Below are positions 54,315-63,461 of a stretch of DNA of 64,000 nt, one piece after another. A program made the translations under genes and the position numbers. Within the stretch, counting starts at the first letter, position 1. Every line of letters begins with the position of its first letter. This DNA comes from Mucilaginibacter sp. OK283. GTDB taxonomy: Bacteria > Bacteroidota > Bacteroidia > Sphingobacteriales > Sphingobacteriaceae. The stretch covers positions 248,001 through 312,000 of the forward strand of contig NZ_FODR01000002.1 in the NCBI RefSeq assembly GCF_900110415.1, written 5' to 3'. A model generated the notes under the pieces. It did no database searches. It was given only the letters and a program-made list of their open reading frames with translations, and had not been told where the DNA came from.

Positions 54315-55958
54315 ATGCCGGCACAAAAAACTGCTTACCGGAAAAACTTTTTGCTGATCATCGTATTCCTGGTGCTCATATCTATCACATTTGTGGTGGC
54401 GCTTTTTATATCATATAGTCTTACCTCCAAATACGTTGAAAATGAGTTTTCCTCAAAAAAAATTGAGGTACTGGAGCAAACCATGAAGCCCTACTATGAT
54501 TTTTTTTACAACAAAATCCCCGAAATACAATTTTACGGCGGCTTTTTGGATTCGGCATCGGCGCGTAAATATGCTTCATCGGTTTTTAAGGAATATGAAT
54601 TTGTAACAAAAGTTGTTTTTTATGATGTACAAATAGGCACCCGGTTGCCGGTAACCCGCTATGACAATAACCTGGATGTATCTGTTAAGGCAATTTATCA
54701 ATATGGGCATCAAAACGGCAAAATATTGGGCACCCGCCAAAACCACATCGGCGATGAACCGGATTTTGCCGAGATGTCGGCAAAATTGCGTAATTATATA
54801 GCCTTTTCGGATACCACACGTGCGCCCACCCAGGATGAAATGTATAAAACATTTTGGGACGTTAAGCCCAATAAAATAACCTACACCAATACTTTACGGC
54901 CATTGGATGTTAAAAATTACCGGGAACTGTTGCGGGGTAAAACTGTATCTGCACCATATAAACAAAACATGATGACGTTTTACCTTGATCCTGTTTTATT
55001 GAAGGTAAAAAACACCCATCATGAACTTTACCAGAATGTGTCTATACAGCCGGTTGTATATGACCCTATTGACAGCGAAGGAAATAAATTGGTAACAGAG
55101 GTGCCGTTTCCGGGCGCTTTTTCTGATTATAAGTTATTTTTCAGTTCGGAAGAAGGGTACCTTACTGCCGAAACCAACCGGCGCTTTATGCCCATTGGAG
55201 CTGCGGTATTGGTTATAACACTTTTTTTGGTTGCCATAGGATGGCTTATCTATCGTAACCTGAACGTAAATATCAAACTGTTTAAACTACAATACGATTT
55301 TATAAACAACTTTACCCATGAGTTTAAAACTCCTGTAAGCGTAATAAAAATTGCAGGGTCAAATTTAAAAGGTGATGGCGAGCTTACCGAGCGGCAGCGC
55401 AAACATTATGGAAAAATTTTAGATGAAGAAGCAGATAAACTAAACGATTTGATGAACAAGTTGTTATCATTCACCCAGTTGGAAAATAAATCGATCAATA
55501 TTAAGAAAGAAGAAATTGCAGTGGATGATTTTGTGGAGCGTTACATAGATACTTTTAAAATTAAGTACCCCGATTTTAAGCTGAATTATACCAGTAACGG
55601 GGTGCATACTTTTTATACCGACCCGGTGCTTTTGGGTAGTGTTTTTCAAAACCTGATTGAGAATGCGTACAAATATTCGCACCCCAAAAAAAGGCAGCTC
55701 AACATCAATATTATACAAAAAAAGGGCAATATCGTGTTTTCCTTTATAGATAAGGGGATAGGGATTCCCAGGAATGAACAGCATAATGTATTTAAAAAAT
55801 TTTACAGAATAGAAAACCAATATAACCAAAACGGGAGCGTAGGTTTGGGTTTGGCATTTTGTAAAGAACTGGTTAATTTTATGGACGGCGAGATAACGGT
55901 GAACAGTAAAGTTAATGAAGGTTCGGAGTTTATAGTTACGCTTCCAAACGAAAATTAA
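54315..55958 (+). CDS. Sensor histidine kinase (RprX-like)
   Basis: A 547-aa inner-membrane kinase. TM1 is about 10-33, a large periplasmic domain (about 34-290) follows, and TM2 is about 294-315. HisKA has the phospho-acceptor His335 (NFTHEFKTP). HATPase shows the N box QNLIENAYKYS and the G boxes DKGIGIP and GLGLAF. The domain layout matches the Bacteroidota RprX group. It sits between the S9-like gene (5 bases) and its regulator (3 bases), forming one operon. Confidence 0.92.
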   Translation: MPAQKTAYRKNFLLIIVFLVLISITFVVALFISYSLTSKYVENEFSSKKIEVLEQTMKPYYDFFYNKIPEIQFYGGFLDSASARKYASSVFKEYEFVTKVVFYDVQIGTRLPVTRYDNNLDVSVKAIYQYGHQNGKILGTRQNHIGDEPDFAEMSAKLRNYIAFSDTTRAPTQDEMYKTFWDVKPNKITYTNTLRPLDVKNYRELLRGKTVSAPYKQNMMTFYLDPVLLKVKNTHHELYQNVSIQPVVYDPIDSEGNKLVTEVPFPGAFSDYKLFFSSEEGYLTAETNRRFMPIGAAVLVITLFLVAIGWLIYRNLNVNIKLFKLQYDFINNFTHEFKTPVSVIKIAGSNLKGDGELTERQRKHYGKILDEEADKLNDLMNKLLSFTQLENKSINIKKEEIAVDDFVERYIDTFKIKYPDFKLNYTSNGVHTFYTDPVLLGSVFQNLIENAYKYSHPKKRQLNINIIQKKGNIVFSFIDKGIGIPRNEQHNVFKKFYRIENQYNQNGSVGLGLAFCKELVNFMDGEITVNSKVNEGSEFIVTLPNEN

Positions 55959-55961
55959 AGT

Positions 55962-56654
55962 ATGAACAAAGAAATCAAAATTGCGCTGGTTGAAGATGAT
56001 GAAAACCTGCGTTTCCTGGTTGCCGAGCGTTTGCAAACCGAAGGTTACAAAGTGCTGGAAGCCGACAATGGAGAGGATGCGGAAACAATGATACTGGCCG
56101 AATATCCTGATATTGTACTGCTTGACTGGATGTTGCCCGGAAAAACCGGATCGGAAGTTTGTGGTAATATCAGGGAAAGTGGATACGATAAACTGGTGAT
56201 TATGATGACCGCCAAAGCCCAGGATGTTGATAAAATTGAAGCTTACAATTTTGGAGTATCAGACTACATCACCAAACCATTTAATATGGATGTGCTGGTG
56301 GCTATGATTGACAGCAAAATTAAATTCAGCCTGAATAGCGAGAAGGCCGAATCATATAAGTTTGCCAACATGGAGCATCTGCCTAATACCCACTTGCTCA
56401 TTCGTGATGGCCGTAAAATTGAACTTACCATATTGGAGAACCGGATATTACTGTACTTCCTTAAAAACAAAAACAAGGTTATCAACCGCGAAGAACTGAT
56501 GATGGAAGTATGGGGCTACAACGCCGATGTAAACACCCGCACCCTGGATATGCACATTGTACGCTTGCGCAAAAAGATAGAAACAAATGCCGATTCGCCG
56601 CAGTATTTACAAACTGTACGGGGGATAGGATATAAGTTTGTCTATAATCAGTAA
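55962..56654 (+). CDS. OmpR-family response regulator (RprY-like)
   Basis: A 230-aa regulator. The receiver domain has the acidic pocket (VEDDE), phospho-acceptor Asp55 (LLDWMLPG), the Thr (MMTAKA) and Lys (ITKPF). The winged-helix DNA-binding domain (about 135-228) has the typical NTRTLDMHIVRLRKKIE. It is 3 bases after the kinase. The target genes are unknown; the upstream S9-like gene is an obvious candidate. Confidence 0.94.
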   Translation: MNKEIKIALVEDDENLRFLVAERLQTEGYKVLEADNGEDAETMILAEYPDIVLLDWMLPGKTGSEVCGNIRESGYDKLVIMMTAKAQDVDKIEAYNFGVSDYITKPFNMDVLVAMIDSKIKFSLNSEKAESYKFANMEHLPNTHLLIRDGRKIELTILENRILLYFLKNKNKVINREELMMEVWGYNADVNTRTLDMHIVRLRKKIETNADSPQYLQTVRGIGYKFVYNQ

Positions 56655-56696
56655 GTGATTTCGGAATTGGGATGTTCGATTTCGGATATATATGAT

Positions 56697-56726
56697 AACG
56701 TCATTGCTGTAACAGGTAATGACGTT
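56697..56726. terminator. Hairpin between convergent regulator and methyltransferase genes
   Basis: AACGTCATT (56697-56705) pairs with AATGACGTT (56718-56726). The 3' arm is inside the methyltransferase coding end. There is no strong T-run, so termination is only possible. Confidence 0.4.
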
Positions 56727-57345
56727 CCTGTTTCCTATAAACCCTCGCTACAATAAAATCACCAAAAAAAGTTCTTTCGTTTTTTGGGGAGTAATTGTTC
56801 CGGTTAAAGCAAGCCTCAATTTCCGGTAGCTTGCTGGCTTCTATGCCGTCAATCAGCCTGAAAAATAAAAACATGCTTTTTAAAAGGATACCTTGCCACC
56901 ATTTTCCTGTTAACTGAAAATCGCAATTGAGCCAAAGTGCACCAGGCTTTAGTAACGAATGAATCTTACTGAATACTGTTCTTAATGTTGCTTCAGTAAA
57001 ATTATCAAATAAAAAGGGGGTTATCGCTACATCAAAGCCAGCAGGTAGGTTTACGCCTTCAATAACATCGTTTATGAAAATAATTTCATTGCCACTGGTA
57101 TTCCTCTTTTGGGACAGCGCCATCATTCGCTCTGCAGCCTCTACATAAGTTATCTTTAGGCCTGTCGGATGTAACCTTGTAATTTCATCAAGTATCCAGC
57201 CTGTACCACCGCCAACTATGAGTACATTATTGTTTGCTTGGATGTGATTGATTAAATAAAGTTGTGTATTGATTATGGCTTTACCATAAACTAAACGCGA
57301 AAGCAGGTCATAAAACCGGGCCGAGTTATTAAAACTGGCAGCCAT
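56701..57345 (-). CDS. Class I SAM-dependent methyltransferase
   Basis: A 214-aa methyltransferase. The SAM-binding motif I is VLIVGGGTGWILDEI, and the acidic end of strand 2 is YVEAAERM. The substrate is not shown. It is one base from the UbiA-like gene, so a lipid or quinone-like substrate is a reasonable guess, but no UbiE/MenG signature is seen. Confidence 0.82.
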   Translation of the reverse strand: MAASFNNSARFYDLLSRLVYGKAIINTQLYLINHIQANNNVLIVGGGTGWILDEITRLHPTGLKITYVEAAERMMALSQKRNTSGNEIIFINDVIEGVNLPAGFDVAITPFLFDNFTEATLRTVFSKIHSLLKPGALWLNCDFQLTGKWWQGILLKSMFLFFRLIDGIEASKLPEIEACFNRNNYSPKNERTFFGDFIVARVYRKQERHYLLQQ

Positions 57346-57346
57346 A

Positions 57347-58234
57347 TCAATGGCCTTTGAATATGAGGTTAACGGCTAATAACACTACGTATTGAAGGAT
57401 AAGTACGCCATCCATAAAGAAAAAGTAATAGTACTCGTCTTTTTTCCAGGCCGATTTAAAGATAAGCCAACCGGTTAAAAATACCGTAAAAGTTAGCGCA
57501 AAAAAATCGAGGCTAAAGCCGTTATTCCTGAAAATGAATAATAGTACCACATAACCGGCCAATAACACCTGGCAAAACAGGTAGGCATTTTTTTCGCCCC
57601 AAACTACCGGGATGGTTTTCAATCCCATTTTACGGTCGTCAAAAAGATCGCGAATATCAAAGGGAATAGTAAGTGCGCCTATAAACAAAAAACGTTTAGC
57701 TATCAGTATAGTGGTATCGCGCATGGATACACTAGCGGCATGAAAATGCATAGCCTCCAGTATAGGAAACAGTACGCAGCTCATTGTCCACACCAGGGTA
57801 ATAAGGAATGGTTTTAACCCGGGTATATTGCGCAATCCGAATTTTTGCTCGCCCACGGCAAACAGCGGCAGGCCATAGGCAAATGATAAAATACCCAAAA
57901 AAACCAGGAGGATTTTTGACTCAATGGTGATCAAAAAAAATAACGGTACCAGCGATAATAATGAAACTATGGTAAATGTAACCATAAGCCGATAGTGGGC
58001 AAAAAACCAACGTACGCGCTTATAAGGAGATGTTTCGGGCTTCTGAGGTTTGGTAATGATGATACAGAAATTGTAGATGCCTAAAGTGGAGGTGAATAGC
58101 AAACCCAATACCGGCAACACCGGTTTTGACCCTATTAAGTGGAATGTTACCAATGCCTGCGCCACCGCGCAAAGCGACATGAAGATATTACTGAACAGCA
58201 GGAAATCAAAAACAGACTGAAGCGATCTTTTCAT
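57347..58234 (-). CDS. UbiA-superfamily-like membrane protein without the first Asp motif
   Basis: A 295-aa protein with about eight or nine TM helices. The second Asp-rich motif is present (DIRDLFDDRKMGLKT). The first (NDxxDxxxD) is missing; the corresponding loop is YNFCIIITKPQKPET. It lies between a methyltransferase and a metallophosphoesterase gene. It may still be a prenyltransferase with changed chemistry, or a non-enzymatic relative. Confidence 0.7.
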   Translation of the reverse strand: MKRSLQSVFDFLLFSNIFMSLCAVAQALVTFHLIGSKPVLPVLGLLFTSTLGIYNFCIIITKPQKPETSPYKRVRWFFAHYRLMVTFTIVSLLSLVPLFFLITIESKILLVFLGILSFAYGLPLFAVGEQKFGLRNIPGLKPFLITLVWTMSCVLFPILEAMHFHAASVSMRDTTILIAKRFLFIGALTIPFDIRDLFDDRKMGLKTIPVVWGEKNAYLFCQVLLAGYVVLLFIFRNNGFSLDFFALTFTVFLTGWLIFKSAWKKDEYYYFFFMDGVLILQYVVLLAVNLIFKGH

Positions 58235-58261
58235 TGGTAATGAATGTGCCTGGGGGTGATG

Positions 58262-59542
58262 TTATGTAAGCTTACCCGAAGGAGCATGCCCGGCTTTTAA
58301 TGTAAATATCGTAATCTCTGGTAATATTCCAACTCTGCCATATAAACCTACAAAGCCAAAACCTACATTTACATATAATTGTTGCATGCCTTGCTGATAG
58401 TGGCCCGCCCATTCAGTATAAACATATTTTATAGGGCTCCACTGAAAATCATTTGTACGAACGCCAAACTGCATACCATGGGTATGGCCCGAGAACATTA
58501 CATCTATTTGTGGATAGTCATTTAAAACCTGTGCACGCCAATGCGACGGATCATGCGACAGCAAGAGTTTAACCGGCAGGTCGTCTGTGTTTTTGGCGGC
58601 CAGTTCCATGCGGCCATATTTAGGGAAGCGGCTGTGCAGGCTCCAGTTTTCGATGCCGAGAATGCCTATTTCTTCGCCATTTACTTTAAGGCGGCGGTTC
58701 TCGTTGCGCAATAAGTCCCAGCCCATATTTTGGTGGGTGAGTATCAGGTCTTGATGGTCTTTTATTTTATCGGCCGGGCTTTGCCAGTCGCCATAGTCGC
58801 CGTAATCATGATTACCCAAAGATGAATAAACGCCAAGCGGCGCTTTTACTTTGCCGAAAATATCCTGGTAATCCCTCATTTCGCTGGTTTGTCCGTTAAC
58901 CAGGTCGCCAGTGAAAAATATAAAATCGGGCTTCTCTGTCAATAGCATTTCTACCCCGCCAAGTACCGCCTTTTTGTTATAAAAACTCCCGGAATGGATA
59001 TCAGAAATTTGCCCCAGCTTAATGCCGTCAAAAGCTTTTGGTAAATTGGGCAAATATAGGGCTTGATAACGTACATGGTAATCATACAGCCCCTTTGGCA
59101 TATTGATTTTTATAGCAGCCAAGGGAACGGCACCTGCAAGCAGACCGGCCTTCAACAAAAATTCTGACCGGGGGATGGCATCCGGCGGAACGAGGGTATT
59201 ATGCGCAGGTGTTTGATTTTTAAACCTGTTTTTACGCCACACCAGCAAACGTTTTATATCGTCAATTAACAGGAAGGGCAAAAAGGTAAGCTTGCCTATA
59301 AATAATAGCGAAAATATGAGCAGGCCGGCTGCACGAACGCCAAGGCCCGCAAAATATATATAAACACCGGTGAGCAAACCGCAAATGACTATAATGGAAG
59401 CCGCCCAATATAAAAAGGTAAACGTCTTTTTTTGCAAAAAATGCCATTTTGGGAAAGCCCCTCGAATGCCGTTTAATACATAAAGGTCAATTAGCAAAAG
59501 TGCCGAAATGATCAGGATGATATTAAGCGCGGTGTCCGTCAT
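58262..59542 (-). CDS. Membrane-anchored metallophosphoesterase
   Basis: A 426-aa protein with four TM helices in the first ~110 residues and a calcineurin-like domain (about 170-415). Motifs are GQISDIHSG, FTGDLVNG, GNHDYGDYG, LLSHDP and GHTHGMQFG. The family includes YkuE/LpxG-like phosphodiesterases acting on lipid-linked substrates at the membrane. The actual substrate is unknown. A TACATTTG box abuts its start. Confidence 0.85.
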   Translation of the reverse strand: MTDTALNIILIISALLLIDLYVLNGIRGAFPKWHFLQKKTFTFLYWAASIIVICGLLTGVYIYFAGLGVRAAGLLIFSLLFIGKLTFLPFLLIDDIKRLLVWRKNRFKNQTPAHNTLVPPDAIPRSEFLLKAGLLAGAVPLAAIKINMPKGLYDYHVRYQALYLPNLPKAFDGIKLGQISDIHSGSFYNKKAVLGGVEMLLTEKPDFIFFTGDLVNGQTSEMRDYQDIFGKVKAPLGVYSSLGNHDYGDYGDWQSPADKIKDHQDLILTHQNMGWDLLRNENRRLKVNGEEIGILGIENWSLHSRFPKYGRMELAAKNTDDLPVKLLLSHDPSHWRAQVLNDYPQIDVMFSGHTHGMQFGVRTNDFQWSPIKYVYTEWAGHYQQGMQQLYVNVGFGFVGLYGRVGILPEITIFTLKAGHAPSGKLT

Positions 59543-59547
59543 TTACA

Positions 59548-59555
59548 CAAATGTA
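59548..59555 (-). promoter_or_regulatory. TAnnTTTG box abutting the metallophosphoesterase start codon
   Basis: TACATTTG on the minus strand ends 5 bases before the ATG at 59542, in the 18-base gap after the MoxR-like gene. It could give a leaderless internal transcript. Confidence 0.4.
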
Positions 59556-59560
59556 CCAAA

Positions 59561-61066
59561 TTAATAACGGTCATCATCTAAATCGAGGTCGTCTTCATCA
59601 GGCTGCAGGTTAAATAAACTGTTAAACATATCAGAGAAGGCAAAGCCATTATCTAAAAAGCCCTTGTTTAATTGCGAAAATTCTGACAGGCCATGCAGCA
59701 CAAACTCCATTAGCAATAAAGTTTGATTTTCACTCAGGCGCGGATGTGATTTTTTAACCAGGTCTTTTAAGCCGGCAACCTCGGATAGTTCTTTTTTATA
59801 ATCAATTGCCGACATGTCATCAACCAAAGCCAGGTTATTGCCCTCGCCAAACCAATTGATAATGCTGGCATAAGGGTTTACACCTTTAGTCTTTTTAGCC
59901 TTTTCAGGGTCGGGGAAGAAGGTTAGCAGTAAGGTTTTGATAGCTTTACCAATCAGGATATTGGCTACTTTGCCCGGGCCTTCCAGTTCACCTTCATAAA
60001 CCAATTCAATTTTGCCTGTAATGGCCGGGATAACGCCCAGAAAATCGGTAATGCGCACAAACGTGCTGGGCTCATGGTTCATGATCATCCGGCGCTCGGC
60101 ATTACTAATCAGGTTTTCATAGGCCGATATAGTTAAACGCGCCGATACACCCGATTTTTTATCGATATACTCGGAGTTACGGGCTTCAAAAGCAATTTGC
60201 TCAATCAGGTCTTTTACCAGGTCGTCAGCTTCAACGGCATTGCGTTGCTCATCGGTTAATGATGCTTCCTGTTGGGTGATCTTCCTTGAAATTTCTACCG
60301 TACGCGGATAGTGCGTTAAAATCTGGCTTTCAATGCGGTCTTTAAGCGGTGTAACGATAGAGCCGCGATTAGTATAATCTTCAGGGTTGGCCGTAAATAC
60401 AAACTGGATATCTAAAGGCAAGCGCAGTTTAAAACCGCGTATCTGGATATCCCTTTCCTGCAAAATATTAAATAACGATACCTGGATACGGGCCTGCAAA
60501 TCGGGCAGCTCGTTGATCACAAATATACCACGATGGGCGCGTGGGATTAATCCAAAGTGGATAACGCGTTCGTCAGAATAGGTTAGTTTTAAGGTGGCGG
60601 CTTTAATAGGGTCAACATCGCCAATTAAATCGGCTACGGTAACATCGGGCGTAGCCAGTTTTTCGGTATAACGCTCCGAGCGGTGGATCCAGCCTATTGG
60701 CGTTTCGTCTCCTTTTTCTTCGATAACACTATGGCCGTACCATGATATAGGGTTGTATGGATCATCAAACAGATCTGATCCTGTAATATATGGCACATAT
60801 TCATCAAGCAAATTAATTAACAAGCGCGCTATGCGGGTTTTTGCCTGTCCGCGTAAGCCAAGCAGTAAAATATTGTGGCGCGATAGAATGGCAGTTTGCA
60901 AATCGGGTATAACCGTATCCTCAAAACCGATAATACCTGCAAAGCCTCCTTCGCGTTTTTTTAGCTGTTCTATAAGGTTGGCACGTAATTCATCTTTCAC
61001 CGAACGGCTTTTGTAACCACTTTTTTTTAGTTCGCCGAGGGTTTTTATATCTAATAATTTACTCAT
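59561..61066 (-). CDS. MoxR/ChlI-type AAA+ ATPase
   Basis: A 501-aa AAA+ ATPase. Walker A is GLRGQAKT (residues 70-77). The Walker B reads FVINELPD, with Asn where most AAA+ proteins have Asp; this seems normal for the magnesium-chelatase-like subgroup. Sensor and Arg-finger regions (VFTANPEDYTNRG, IVTPLKDRIESQI) are present. It is paired with the downstream VWA gene, the usual MoxR-VWA chaperone arrangement. Confidence 0.87.
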   Translation of the reverse strand: MSKLLDIKTLGELKKSGYKSRSVKDELRANLIEQLKKREGGFAGIIGFEDTVIPDLQTAILSRHNILLLGLRGQAKTRIARLLINLLDEYVPYITGSDLFDDPYNPISWYGHSVIEEKGDETPIGWIHRSERYTEKLATPDVTVADLIGDVDPIKAATLKLTYSDERVIHFGLIPRAHRGIFVINELPDLQARIQVSLFNILQERDIQIRGFKLRLPLDIQFVFTANPEDYTNRGSIVTPLKDRIESQILTHYPRTVEISRKITQQEASLTDEQRNAVEADDLVKDLIEQIAFEARNSEYIDKKSGVSARLTISAYENLISNAERRMIMNHEPSTFVRITDFLGVIPAITGKIELVYEGELEGPGKVANILIGKAIKTLLLTFFPDPEKAKKTKGVNPYASIINWFGEGNNLALVDDMSAIDYKKELSEVAGLKDLVKKSHPRLSENQTLLLMEFVLHGLSEFSQLNKGFLDNGFAFSDMFNSLFNLQPDEDDLDLDDDRY

Positions 61067-61074
61067 TTGTTGAA

Positions 61075-61210
61075 TTTGAAAATTTGAGGATTTGAAGATT
61101 TGAAAATGGAAAACCCATGATCTTCAAATTGCCATCTGATGTCTTTATTTTGTGTGGAAGCTATGCTTGTTGAAATTGGAAAATAGCATTTTCAAATCTT
61201 CAAATTAGCA
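61075..61210. repeat. AT-rich GAATTTGAGGATTTG island
   Basis: The gap between the VWA and MoxR genes is packed with (A)ATTTGA(A/G)(A/G) units in one sense followed by their complements (ATCTTCAAATT, ATTTTCAAATCTTCAAATT), the same pattern as at 41212-41511. Confidence 0.65.
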
Positions 61211-61220
61211 CATCTTCAAA

Positions 61221-62318
61221 TTAGCGTACCGTTTTTCTTCTATTCTTAATATAGTCCTCAAAAATATACTCGCCTAAACCATTCAGCGAACTGTAAAAAG
61301 CCTTGCCGCCGTTAGTTTCTGTAAATTTACGTACAAACTGTTGCAGGTAAGGATCTTTGGCTATCATAAATGTGGTTATCGGTATTTTTAAGCGCTTGCA
61401 CTGCGCGGCCATGTTAAGGGTTTTGTTAACCACTTTCCTATCTAACCCTATGCTGTTTTTATAATATTTAGTGCCTTCCTTTAAACAGGTAGGTTTACCA
61501 TCGGTAATCATGAATATTTGCTTATTATGCGTTTTACGGCGGCGCAATAAATCAGTAGCCAGCTCTAACCCTGCATAGGTATTGGTATGATAAGGGCCTA
61601 CCTGTAAATAGGGCAGGTCCTGTAGGGTTATAGGCCAGGCATCGTTACCAAAAACAACAATATCCAGGGTATCCTTAGGGTATTTGGTACGGATAAGCTC
61701 GGCAAGCGCCATTGCTACTTTTTTGGCCGGGGTTATCCGGTCCTCGCCATAAAGAATCATGGAGTGCGAGATATCTATCATCAGCACGGTTGAGGTAAGG
61801 GTTTTATAATCCATTTCCTCTACTTCCAGGTCGCGTTCAGTCATCATAAAATCACCGATGCCATGGTTAACCTGTGCATTATGGATAGATTGGGTCATAT
61901 CTATCTGATCTAAACTATCGCCAAATTCAAACTCGCGGCGTTCAGCATTTTTTTCATCGCCCTGTCCCGATTGTGGTGAGCGGTGATTACCCTTACCCGA
62001 TTTTTTAAGCTTGCCAAAAATTTCTTCCAATGCCGATTGGCGGATGCTTTGCTCGGTTTTAGCGGTGATATTAAAACCGCCGGTTTGCTGATCATCGCTT
62101 AAATAGCCTTTTTGCTTAAGTTCATCAATAAAGTCGCCAATACCATAATCATCGTTGGTAAGGTTATATTGCTTATCAAGTTCATTTAGCCAGGCCAATG
62201 CTTCGCCTGCATCGCCCGATGTATAGTTGAGCAATTCGAGGAATAATTTCAATAATTCTTCAAATCCGCCTTTAGGGATCTGGTTGGGGGTAAACCTGGA
62301 AAATCCAAAACCACGCAT
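61221..62318 (-). CDS. VWA-domain protein, partner of the MoxR-like ATPase
   Basis: A 365-aa protein with a helical N-terminus and a C-terminal von Willebrand A domain (about 180-345). The metal-ion-dependent adhesion motif is MIDISHS (DxSxS) and the later ITDGKP supplies a further ligand. It is 154 bases upstream of the MoxR gene in the same sense, separated by the AT-rich repeat. The client is unknown. Confidence 0.83.
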   Translation of the reverse strand: MRGFGFSRFTPNQIPKGGFEELLKLFLELLNYTSGDAGEALAWLNELDKQYNLTNDDYGIGDFIDELKQKGYLSDDQQTGGFNITAKTEQSIRQSALEEIFGKLKKSGKGNHRSPQSGQGDEKNAERREFEFGDSLDQIDMTQSIHNAQVNHGIGDFMMTERDLEVEEMDYKTLTSTVLMIDISHSMILYGEDRITPAKKVAMALAELIRTKYPKDTLDIVVFGNDAWPITLQDLPYLQVGPYHTNTYAGLELATDLLRRRKTHNKQIFMITDGKPTCLKEGTKYYKNSIGLDRKVVNKTLNMAAQCKRLKIPITTFMIAKDPYLQQFVRKFTETNGGKAFYSSLNGLGEYIFEDYIKNRRKTVR

Positions 62319-62423
62319 ATCTTGTCCTTTTCTGTACTATAAAGGAACGGATAATTATTATGAAAAGTTTGGAGCAGGAGGGATTAAAACAAATTGTTAG
62401 GTAAGAATGACAATTTAGAGGTT

Positions 62424-62462
62424 TTTAATTTGAGGATTTGAAAATTTGAGGATTTGAAAATG
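62424..62462 (+). repeat. Small copy of the AT-rich GAGGATTTGAAAATTT repeat
   Basis: TTTGAGGATTTGAAAA is repeated almost at once in the gap upstream of the VWA gene. There is no complementary arm here, so it is a half-copy of the family. Confidence 0.55.
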
Positions 62463-62546
62463 AAACGCGCCAAAACGTTAAGAATTGACAGATGCGAAAT
62501 CTGTCAGCCCTTAAATGTTTTTGAATTTTGAATTTTTATTTTTGAA

Positions 62547-63425
62547 TTAAATATACACCAAACTATTCAAAAGTTCTGTAGGGTAAATAGGGTTGGCGCC
62601 GCGCTGGCTGGCAACATATGCACCTACGGTACATGCTTTATCAACAACCATTTGCATAGGGTGTTTAGCCAGCAACCCAGCTACAAAGGTGGCCAGGAAT
62701 GCATCGCCTGCGCCTACCGAATCGCCAACTTTTACGGGGCAGCCAGGGCTTTCATAAAACTCGTAATCGTGCCATACTATGGCGCCGTGTTCGCCGCGGG
62801 TTACGCAGATGGTGCGGTTATGATATTTGGAGCGGAATTCGGTTATCTGGTCGCGTAAGGAGCGGCTACTGCCGCCAATTAACAAGTTAGCCTCTTCTTC
62901 GTTCATTTTCACTACATCGGCGCGGGCAACCAGTGTTTCGATGGTAGAGAGTGTGTAATGTGGCGGGCGTAGGTTTACATCAAATATTTTGAGCGCGTCG
63001 GTTTCGTCGAGCAGGTTGAGTAATGTTTCGCGTGTTTTGGCCGAGCGGCAGGCCAGGCTGCCGTAAACAATGGCCGCCGAATTTTTAGCTGCAGCGTTAA
63101 GCGCATCGGTAGTTTCAATACAATCCCATGAAACAGGTTCGGGTATAATGTAGGTTGCCTGGTTGTTCTCGTCCAGCTGCACGGTAACCTCGCAGGTTGG
63201 GTATTCGTCGTCCTGTTGGATGAGGCCGGAGTACAGCCCGTTTGATTTCAGGAATTCGATCAGCATGTCGCCACTGTTATCCATCCCAACCGAACTTGCA
63301 AAGGCAACTTTTACACCTTGCTGTACAAGATGCCTGGCCACATTCATAGGCGCGCCGCCTGCTTTTTTACCATCGCCAAAAGCATCCCATAAAACTTCGC
63401 CGAAGCTTAATACCTGGTTTTTCAT
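62547..63425 (-). CDS. PfkB-family sugar kinase (fructokinase-like)
   Basis: A 292-aa ribokinase-family enzyme. The N-terminal substrate loop is GGAPMNVARHL and the catalytic base is Asp241 in DSVGAGDAF, with the anion hole alongside. It phosphorylates a sugar or sugar-like compound; fructose is the commonest assignment for this subgroup. No transporter or regulator gene is beside it. Confidence 0.88.
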   Translation of the reverse strand: MKNQVLSFGEVLWDAFGDGKKAGGAPMNVARHLVQQGVKVAFASSVGMDNSGDMLIEFLKSNGLYSGLIQQDDEYPTCEVTVQLDENNQATYIIPEPVSWDCIETTDALNAAAKNSAAIVYGSLACRSAKTRETLLNLLDETDALKIFDVNLRPPHYTLSTIETLVARADVVKMNEEEANLLIGGSSRSLRDQITEFRSKYHNRTICVTRGEHGAIVWHDYEFYESPGCPVKVGDSVGAGDAFLATFVAGLLAKHPMQMVVDKACTVGAYVASQRGANPIYPTELLNSLVYI

Positions 63426-63453
63426 AAAAGAGTTTTTTTAAAGGCAGTAAACT

Positions 63454-63461
63454 CAAAGATA
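63454..63461 (-). promoter_or_regulatory. TAnnTTTG promoter box of the PfkB kinase gene
   Basis: TATCTTTG on the minus strand lies 28 bases upstream of the kinase ATG and overlaps the outer arm of the 63456-63573 palindrome. Confidence 0.5.

Noticed and set aside
59561..61066. Walker B Asn in the MoxR-like ATPase as a sign of inactivity
   Set aside because: The NELPD form appears to be normal for this magnesium-chelatase-like subgroup, so it is not a lineage-specific loss.
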